Assembly: GCA_046728115.1 (NCBI GenBank)
Contig: JBKPDW010000187.1
Span: 1-5,370 of the forward strand
Direction: 5' to 3'
DNA: 5,370 nucleotides
Source: CAVSWN01 sp046728115
GTDB taxonomy: Bacteria; Acidobacteriota; Vicinamibacteria; Vicinamibacterales; CAVVIG01
The number at the start of each line of letters is the position of its first letter. The first letter of the stretch is position 1. Below, in pieces: positions 1 through 5,370 of this stretch. A program made the position numbers and the translations under genes. Below the pieces are notes generated by a model that made no database searches, had not been told where the DNA came from, and saw nothing but the letters and a program-made list of their open reading frames with translations.

Positions 1-2132
1 GCGGTGATTGTCCGCTGGGTGCCCGCACCTGCGCTGTAGTTCCGGATCAGAATCTCACCGGTCGTCACGAAAAAGTTGCCGTCGCGAAGCGACTTCAGGA
101 TCGGGCTGTAATCGTCGTTCGGGCCGGGCGTCTTGTCGATCTTCAGGTAATTGACCGGGAAGTTGGCGTAGAGGTCGTCCTCGGGTCCTTTCTTGTAGGT
201 GTCGATGTCGGCAATGACATACTTCGGCCTGATGCCGAGGTTCGCGTACATCGTGTTCATCGTGTCGATCGCATCGAAGCAGCGGTAGTCGCACATCCGC
301 GCTTCAGAGTTGTCCTGCCCCATGCCTGGCTTGAAGGCGACGCCGAGATACCGATCGTTGCGTGCGTACGGCTTGTCGAAGATCAGGTCCGGATAGCCGG
401 TGGTGTTCTTCGTCCGCGGGTGCGCGTGATACCAGTAGGCCCCCTCGGCATCCATCATCGCCTGCACGTCGGCGGCGCTGCCCGTGTGATACACCTTGCC
501 GTAGCCAGGCACGTCCTCGACGAACGGCTGCCCTTCCTTCCGCACCTTCGTCCAGTAGACGTCCTTCGGCCAGATGATGTTGTAGTGGCCGCCGAAGAAC
601 GCGCTCGGCTCTTCCCATGGCACGACGAGGAAATCGGTGTCCGACGCGTGCCGCGATGCTTCGAAGTAATCCTTCTGATCGGCGAGGCGCAGCGCCCCCG
701 AGTCGCTGGCGTGCAGCTCGAAATGGAAGTCGCTCAGGCCGATGACGTTCAACCCGAGCGACTTCATCGCCGCCAGATCCTGGAACGCCGTGTCGAACGA
801 TCCGGAGAGGCGCTGCCGCCCGGTGAAGTCGAGGTGGAAGTGATTGACGAACGTCTTGAACCCGGGAACAGGTTTGAACGCATCGCCGTGCGTGAAGGCG
901 AGCACGGCCTGCCGCGCGGGTTCTCCGGCGTCCGGGCTTGGGTAGAAATAGACGCCCATCTTCTGCACGGTTCCTGGCGGCGCGTTGTAGAGAGCGAAAT
1001 TCTGAACGTATCGGGGCTCCTCTTCACGCTCTGGCATCCCGACGCCGATGCCGAACCTGCTTTCGGCGTCCTTGCGATACCAGACGTAGCCGAGGTTAGT
1101 ATCCTTCTCCCGCGTGAAGAAGAAGGTATGCGGCGGAGGGAATGCGGCGAGTGCGCCGTTCCTCGCCTCGGCGACGATGAGTCGATTCTGTGCCTTCACG
1201 CGTGCGAGCGTCGGGTTGACGACGCCGCCAAACTGGTGATCCTGCAGATGGCCGCCGGTGTCGCGCCATGTGACGCGCGGCGTGAGATCGGTCGACAAGC
1301 CCTTCAGACCGGCATCGTACTTGTACGCGACCCACTCTTCGTGCGTAGTCGCCGCCGCATCCATCCGGATCAGGTTCGTGCCTCTGTACACCGTGAACTG
1401 AAGGTCGCCTGAGAAGATCCCCATCGAGAGTCCCGGAAACGTCACCATCAAGCTCGCGCCATCGGTTTTCACAGCGCACGACGTGGTCTGGAACGACGAG
1501 TCGGCACGCCGAATTTCCGACGGCGTCCGCGGGGTGCCCAACGTGCGGTTCGGGACGAGCGGATCGCGAGCCGGACCCTGACCGCGGCCGCCTCGCCCGC
1601 CGCCGGAGGCCGGGTCAGCCTGCGATCGCTGCCACGCGGCTTCGTCCTTCATCTCCTGCGAACCGGGCATCACCAGCGGCGCGTCCCAGAACGCGTACCA
1701 GCGGTGCTTGTTGATCACCTCCTCGCTCAGCTCGATGCCGGCCGCGCGCAGCGGGTTCGCCTGATCGTCGGCCATGCGGCGCACGCCGCTGACCACGTGA
1801 TATTCCGGCGTGAGGTTCCTGCCGAGCGTGGTCCATTGACCGCCCGTCTTTCTCACGGCCAGTTCCCGAACGATTGGCTGCCCGCTCTCGATGGCGTACC
1901 GCGCGCGCAGCTCGGCGCCGTTCTGTCCGGTCCACGACACGAGCAGCGAGCCCTGCTCGCTTGTCGCCGTCAGACCCTGTGCTGCCTTGTATTGCGAGAG
2001 GTTGCAGCTCATCGCGTCGGCGACCACGACAGGTGCGGCCGACAGGCTCGTATTCGTCGAGGACAGCACGAATGCCGCCGCCATCGCCGCGGCCGCCAGC
2101 CCCGCGAGGAGGAATGATTTCTTCAGGCTCAT
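1..2132 (-). CDS. Exported PHP-like metallohydrolase, CehA/McbA type (3' end beyond the window)
   Basis: The minus-strand frame stays open for 710 codons from ATG 2132-2130 to the left edge, so the C-terminus is missing. The start is supported by GGAGG six bases upstream. Residues 1-33 form a signal peptide (KK, then an Ala/Leu-rich core, cleavage near SAA), so the product is exported. Residues about 35-420 look like globular secreted protein but I cannot assign them; a Gly/Arg-rich linker (GGGRGGRGQG) lies near 176-186. From about 425 the order of motifs resembles PHP-superfamily hydrolases: HFH (431-433), SDFHFE (D468, H470, E472), PWEE then GGHYN (E507/E508, H516, N518), HAHP (H569, H571), FDAID..N (620-626), ADIDTY (D642, D644) and DGNFFVTTGE (684-693). 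The last matches the 'DGrtfvTtGp' end of CehA/McbA proteins, which include hydrolases of carbaryl and other substrates. The motifs I know as DH and SDxH are altered here. It follows the receptor gene by 48 bases, so it is probably cotranscribed. The fold is likely; activity and substrate are unknown. Confidence 0.72.
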   Translation of the reverse strand, partial: MSLKKSFLLAGLAAAAMAAAFVLSSTNTSLSAAPVVVADAMSCNLSQYKAAQGLTATSEQGSLLVSWTGQNGAELRARYAIESGQPIVRELAVRKTGGQWTTLGRNLTPEYHVVSGVRRMADDQANPLRAAGIELSEEVINKHRWYAFWDAPLVMPGSQEMKDEAAWQRSQADPASGGGRGGRGQGPARDPLVPNRTLGTPRTPSEIRRADSSFQTTSCAVKTDGASLMVTFPGLSMGIFSGDLQFTVYRGTNLIRMDAAATTHEEWVAYKYDAGLKGLSTDLTPRVTWRDTGGHLQDHQFGGVVNPTLARVKAQNRLIVAEARNGALAAFPPPHTFFFTREKDTNLGYVWYRKDAESRFGIGVGMPEREEEPRYVQNFALYNAPPGTVQKMGVYFYPSPDAGEPARQAVLAFTHGDAFKPVPGFKTFVNHFHLDFTGRQRLSGSFDTAFQDLAAMKSLGLNVIGLSDFHFELHASDSGALRLADQKDYFEASRHASDTDFLVVPWEEPSAFFGGHYNIIWPKDVYWTKVRKEGQPFVEDVPGYGKVYHTGSAADVQAMMDAEGAYWYHAHPRTKNTTGYPDLIFDKPYARNDRYLGVAFKPGMGQDNSEARMCDYRCFDAIDTMNTMYANLGIRPKYVIADIDTYKKGPEDDLYANFPVNYLKIDKTPGPNDDYSPILKSLRDGNFFVTTGEILIRNYSAGAGTQRTIT

Positions 2133-2138
2133 TGAATG

Positions 2139-2143
2139 CCTCC
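2139..2143 (-). promoter_or_regulatory. Ribosome binding site of the PHP-like hydrolase gene
   Basis: The minus strand reads GGAGG, then CATTCA, then ATG. This strong Shine-Dalgarno match with a 6-base spacer fixes the start at 2132. The signal peptide that immediately follows agrees with this choice. Confidence 0.8.
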
Positions 2144-2180
2144 ACACAGTTTTCCGCACGTCGGAGATCAGAAAGGAACG

Positions 2181-5123
2181 TCAAAACCGGAACCGTGCAC
2201 CGAAGCGCGCGATCCGGGCCGGGATCACTCCGGTCACGAACCCGAACGACGGACCCGACTGGAAATTCGCGCCGGTCGGCGTGGCCGCGTTCAGCACGTT
2301 GAACACATCGACGTTAATCTCGAACCGGCGGCCTCCCCCGATCGAGAAGTCCTTGCTGCCACGAAGGTTCAGGATGTTCTGCGCCGAGAGCCTCTGGCTT
2401 CCGTACGGTTCGAGCCGAATGGTGGTGTTGCCGTTCTGCGCGATCGGCGGGCCGCCGTCCGGATCCACCTGGCGGAAGATGTACGTTCGCTGTCCCAGCA
2501 GGCCGTTCTTGCTCTGCAGGAATCCCGATACGCTCACGTCGCCCGGCAGCCGATACGTGCCGCTGACGTTGCCGGCCCACGTCCACGTGTTGTCCAGCGG
2601 GAAGAATTTGTCGTTGGGGCTGACGAAGACCGACGAGATCCAGCGCTGGTTCTTGACGGTGAAGTACGAAACCTGGCCCGTCCATCGCGAAGAGAAGCGC
2701 TTGGTCATCGTGAACTCGATGGCGTGATACCGATCGGTATTCGGCGCATTGACGACCTGGGAGTTCACGAAGGCGGCGCCGCGGTACGCCGCCGTGTAAT
2801 CGAACAGCGTCACGCTGCCCGCGTCGTCCGCGGTGCCGAGCACACCGTCCGGACCTGGATCGCGGCGCGTGATCGGAATGCTCCACGCGCTGAAGGGCCG
2901 GAGCGTGTTGATCGTGACGAGCGCGTTCGTCGAATTGACGATGGAACCGGAGACAGCCTTGTCGACGTACATCACGCGGAGGGCGAGATTGGCCGCCATC
3001 TCGCGCTCGAAGCTAGCAGTCGTTTCCCAAATGTCCGTCGACTGCAGGTTCGGATTCAGAATCCGGTTGCTCGCGGCGGTGATGCTCCTGAAATCGGTGC
3101 TGTCGAGATCGAGGTTCACCTCGCCGGGCTCGTAGAGCTTATCGCCGTTCAGATCGTGCCAGTTGAACACGGCATAAGCCGTCGCGTTCCGGTTGAACGC
3201 GTCGCCGTAGGTGTCGCCGAGCATGTAGTTGTACAGACCGAACGTCGCCTTCACGACCGACTTGCCGCCGACCTCCCACGCGACCCCGGCGCGCGGCACC
3301 GCGCGCGTCAGCTTCTGCACCTCGATCTGCGGGAAGTTGCCGGCCGGAAAGACCGTCGGCCAGTCGCGCGCGCCGCCAAACGACTGCGCGGGCAGGAACG
3401 CGTGCTGCCGCTCCCACCGGATGCCGAGATTGACCGTGACCCGAGTCGACGGCCGCCAGCTGTCCTTCACGTACCAGGCGTACGTGTTGTCGTGGTCCGC
3501 GGGAACCACCGGCGTGTCGTAGATCCGGATTTGCGAAGGCGTATTCGGGACACCGCCGATCGTATCCGTGTACAGGATGCAGTTGCAGGCGAGGTTGTTC
3601 AAATACCCGTCCGAGGACTTGTCGAAATAGAGGCTGATGCCTGTCTTGAGCTCGTGCTTGCCGAGGAGCGAACGATCCGGAAAGAAGCTGATGCTGTCCT
3701 CGGTCTGCAGCCGATCGCGCGTTTTGTTCTGATGCAGCGGCGCCGAACCGGTGTTCAGCGTCGTCGCAAGATCCTGTCGCGGCGGCGCGTCCGCACGCGC
3801 GTACGAGCGGGCCGCGTCGTAATCGGTCACGTACCCGCTATAGCCGCCCACGGCGTTCACGAGCAGTCGCGGGCTGATCATGCTCTGCAGCTCGAGCTTC
3901 TGAATCGCGGTCGGATTGACGTAGTCTCTCGTCGATTCGAGCGGCGTAAAACGATCGGCGTTGTTCTGTGGCTGTTTCTTGGTGCCGCGTTGCCAGGCGT
4001 AAATCAGTCGATTGTTCTTCGACAGCTGATAGGAGAACTTCATCGAGAACTGCTCGAGCGACGTCTCGAAGAGGCCGAGCGGATCGTCCGCCGTCAGGTA
4101 CTTGCCATCCGGACCGGGGCCGGACGCGAAGCCGACCAGGCCTTCCTTCTTCGCCTGGCGGCCGTACGCCCCGTAAAACCACAGCTTGTCTCGCACGACC
4201 CGGCCACCGAGATCGGCGGAGACATCGTAGAAGTTCTTCAGCGGCTGCGTGGCGGTCAGCCCCTGCGCCCGGAGCGCGTCGTCAAGGTTGTCGGCCTGGA
4301 GTGTCGGCGATTCGAACGACGCCTGATAGGTGCCGTGAAACTCGTTGCCGCCCGACTTCATGATGGCGACCATCGACATGCCCGGAACCGACACTTCGGC
4401 GTCGTTGCCCGACGTCTTGATCTGGACCTCTTCGAGCGTGCTGTCGTTGAAGTAGATCGCCGTGTTCTGATCCGCGCCCATGGTGATGTTCATGCCCTCG
4501 ACCTGGAGCTTCGGCTGGGCGAGCACGCCATAACTGAACAAGTTCTGCCGCTGCGCCATCGTGCTGCCACCCACGTCGGCCACCGCTTGCGTGACGCCAG
4601 GCGCCATCGCGAACACGTTCTGCAGGTCGCGCCCGCGCGGAATCGAATCGAGAACTTCTTTCGTGAACGCGACGCTGGCCGCCGTGCTCGTAACGTCGAC
4701 GACCGGGCTTTGTCCGCTGACGGTCACCGACTCCTCCAGCGCGCCGACTTTCATCGTGAGATCGACCCGCGCGGTGAAGCCGACGGTCAGCCGCAGGTCC
4801 TCGTGAACCGTCGCCGAGAACCCCTGAAGTTCGGCTCTGAGGCGATACGAGCCCGCAGGGAGGTCGACGAACCGGTACTTCCCCGATGAATCGGAGACTT
4901 GCACCAGCTGCCCCACCTGCAGCTGTGGGCTGGATATCGTCACGGTGACGCCCGGCAGAACGCCGCTGGACTCGTCTTTGACGGTACCCTCGATTGTTCC
5001 CGACGATACGCTTTGAGCGAATGCCGCGTCGACCGACGCCATCGCCATCACGACGATGGCGCCGACAAAGCACGCCTGCCATGCCCGGGTGGGTTTACCG
5101 GCCTTTGAGATCGTGGTCATCAT
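2181..5123 (-). CDS. TonB-dependent receptor-like outer-membrane protein with carboxypeptidase-regulatory-like domain
   Basis: This is a complete 980-residue protein. Residues 1-36 are a signal peptide (charged start, core ACFVGAIVVMAMA, cleavage AFA|Q), giving export to the periplasm and then the outer membrane. Residues about 42-125 form a carboxypeptidase-regulatory-like beta-sandwich (GTIEGTVKDESSGVLPGVTV, later GKYRFVDLPAGSYRLRAEL). EESVTVSG (130-137) leads into a plug domain, where QVEGMNIT, TLEEVQIKTSG and KSGGNEFHGT match the usual plug and plug-to-barrel motifs of Oar-like receptors. The rest is beta-barrel, ending in RFRF; a terminal Phe is the usual outer-membrane assembly signal. 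Total length is about normal for the family. I see no clear classical TonB box, so energy coupling is inferred. Three loops resemble calcium sites (near 339-347, 657-668 and 755-767), and the only cysteines of the mature protein are C513 and C515. AGGAG upstream supports a start at 5123 or the adjacent ATG at 5120. The ligand is unknown; the hydrolase-like gene downstream suggests a shared substrate. Confidence 0.93.
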   Translation of the reverse strand: MMTTISKAGKPTRAWQACFVGAIVVMAMASVDAAFAQSVSSGTIEGTVKDESSGVLPGVTVTISSPQLQVGQLVQVSDSSGKYRFVDLPAGSYRLRAELQGFSATVHEDLRLTVGFTARVDLTMKVGALEESVTVSGQSPVVDVTSTAASVAFTKEVLDSIPRGRDLQNVFAMAPGVTQAVADVGGSTMAQRQNLFSYGVLAQPKLQVEGMNITMGADQNTAIYFNDSTLEEVQIKTSGNDAEVSVPGMSMVAIMKSGGNEFHGTYQASFESPTLQADNLDDALRAQGLTATQPLKNFYDVSADLGGRVVRDKLWFYGAYGRQAKKEGLVGFASGPGPDGKYLTADDPLGLFETSLEQFSMKFSYQLSKNNRLIYAWQRGTKKQPQNNADRFTPLESTRDYVNPTAIQKLELQSMISPRLLVNAVGGYSGYVTDYDAARSYARADAPPRQDLATTLNTGSAPLHQNKTRDRLQTEDSISFFPDRSLLGKHELKTGISLYFDKSSDGYLNNLACNCILYTDTIGGVPNTPSQIRIYDTPVVPADHDNTYAWYVKDSWRPSTRVTVNLGIRWERQHAFLPAQSFGGARDWPTVFPAGNFPQIEVQKLTRAVPRAGVAWEVGGKSVVKATFGLYNYMLGDTYGDAFNRNATAYAVFNWHDLNGDKLYEPGEVNLDLDSTDFRSITAASNRILNPNLQSTDIWETTASFEREMAANLALRVMYVDKAVSGSIVNSTNALVTINTLRPFSAWSIPITRRDPGPDGVLGTADDAGSVTLFDYTAAYRGAAFVNSQVVNAPNTDRYHAIEFTMTKRFSSRWTGQVSYFTVKNQRWISSVFVSPNDKFFPLDNTWTWAGNVSGTYRLPGDVSVSGFLQSKNGLLGQRTYIFRQVDPDGGPPIAQNGNTTIRLEPYGSQRLSAQNILNLRGSKDFSIGGGRRFEINVDVFNVLNAATPTGANFQSGPSFGFVTGVIPARIARFGARFRF

Positions 5124-5127
5124 CACA

Positions 5128-5132
5128 CTCCT
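5128..5132 (-). promoter_or_regulatory. Ribosome binding site of the receptor gene
   Basis: The minus strand reads CAGGAGTGTG followed by two consecutive ATG codons. The AGGAG core is 4 bases from the first ATG (5123) and 7 bases from the second (5120), so spacing slightly favours the second. Either start gives a proper signal peptide. A start further upstream at 5222 would add 33 Arg-rich residues before the signal peptide and place this site inside the gene, which is unlikely. Confidence 0.75.
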
Positions 5133-5171
5133 GTTCACGATGCTCGTTACGCTCGAGAAAAGGACCCGCCG

Positions 5172-5192
5172 CGTGCCATCAAAACCGGCACG
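5172..5192 (-). other. Short hairpin upstream of the receptor gene
   Basis: CGTGCC and GGCACG form a perfect 6-base-pair stem around a 9-base loop in the gap before the receptor gene. On the minus strand the next T-rich stretch (CCTTTTCTC) starts about 8-10 bases after the stem, so it is not a classical intrinsic terminator. It could be a weak terminator of the gene on the right, a leader structure of the receptor mRNA, or chance in GC-rich DNA. Confidence 0.25.
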
Positions 5193-5228
5193 GCGACGAC
5201 GAAACAGACGAGACCCAGACACTCCGGG

Positions 5229-5242
5229 AAGGTACGAACCTT
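5229..5242. repeat. Small inverted repeat in the intergenic gap
   Basis: AAGGT, four bases, then ACCTT form a short dyad in the middle of the gap between the right-edge gene and the receptor gene. Its position would suit an operator, but the arms are only 5 bases long and no convincing -35/-10 pair is visible beside it. Chance is a serious alternative. Confidence 0.18.
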
Positions 5243-5283
5243 TTGCCGCACGACTATATCGCGGAAGTCGACACCTTCATGGC

Positions 5284-5370
5284 TCAGCTAACGATGGTTG
5301 ATTCGATGCGATCCCCGTGGTGAGCCGCCGATTCGATGTCGTATCCGTGCGCGTCCAGCACCTTCAGCAC
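5284..5370 (-). CDS. C-terminal end of an unidentified protein (5' part beyond the window)
   Basis: The minus-strand frame entering at the right edge reads 28 codons and ends in TGA at 5286-5284. The peptide starts VLKVLDAHGYDIE, continues through SAAHHGDRIES and ends TIVS. Of the 28 codons 21 end in G or C, as expected for a real gene in this GC-rich DNA. The second minus frame gives an Arg/Gly-rich peptide with about 9 of 26 such codons, and the third stops at once. I do not recognise the family from so short a tail. The gene lies 160 bases upstream of the receptor in the same direction; whether it belongs to the same transcript is not clear. Confidence 0.55.
   Translation of the reverse strand: MLKVLDAHGYDIESAAHHGDRIESTIVS

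Noticed and set aside
420..1412. A 330-codon open frame on the plus strand, opposite the hydrolase gene
   Set aside because: It has the same shadow composition (Arg/Val/His-rich) and no recognisable motif, while the minus strand carries coherent PHP-like motifs across the same stretch.
1561..1620. Gly/Arg-rich stretch as a possible repeat or recombination site
   Set aside because: It lies in the open hydrolase frame as a short GGRGGRG-type linker, and no repeat unit extends beyond a few codons.
2136..4889. A 917-codon open frame on the plus strand, opposite the receptor gene
   Set aside because: Its translation is Arg/Val/Glu-rich low-complexity protein with no signal peptide or domain, and it mirrors a clear receptor gene. 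In GC-rich DNA such long antisense frames arise because stop codons are rare opposite GC-ending codons.
5143..5156. CTCG and CGAG arms just upstream of the receptor ribosome binding site
   Set aside because: The arms are only 4 bases with a 7-base spacer, which is expected by chance at this GC content.
5124..5222. Upstream ATG at 5222 as the receptor start
   Set aside because: It would put 33 residues including RLFRRRRAGF before a normal signal peptide, and the clear AGGAG at 5128-5132 would then have no role.
1..5370. CRISPR arrays, tRNA or rRNA genes, insertion sequences
   Set aside because: I saw no regularly spaced direct repeats, no tRNA-like or rRNA-like segment, and no transposase motif or terminal inverted repeats. 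Nearly the whole window is taken up by two long protein genes.

Overview
The window is GC-rich bacterial DNA, and every gene I can support lies on the minus strand. The central gene encodes an outer-membrane receptor with a carboxypeptidase-regulatory-like domain, a plug and a beta-barrel (the Oar-like or CarboxypepD_reg/TonB-dependent-receptor type). Acidobacteriota carry this type in many copies. That architecture, the high GC content and the calcium-loop-like receptor insertions suggest an acidobacterium, perhaps of a Vicinamibacteria-like lineage. This is an inference; no marker gene in the window proves it.

Layout in transcription order (right to left): (a) 5370-5284 holds the last 28 codons of an unidentified gene that enters from the right edge. 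(b) 5283-5124 is a 160-base gap with two short inverted repeats and no convincing promoter. (c) 5123-2181 is a complete 980-residue TonB-dependent-receptor-like protein with a signal peptide and a C-terminal aromatic residue. (d) 2180-2133 is a 48-base gap containing a good ribosome binding site. (e) 2132-1 is a long open frame of 710 visible codons that runs off the left edge. It encodes an exported protein with an unassigned N-terminal half and a C-terminal half that resembles the PHP-type metallohydrolases of the CehA/McbA group.

The receptor and the hydrolase-like protein are close and co-directional, so they are probably co-transcribed. The simplest model is an outer-membrane receptor that binds or imports a compound and an exported hydrolase that processes it outside the cytoplasm. 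The substrate cannot be read from the sequence. The points most worth checking are the atypical metal-ligand motifs of the PHP-like domain, its unassigned roughly 390-residue N-terminal region, and three calcium-binding-like loops in the receptor barrel.
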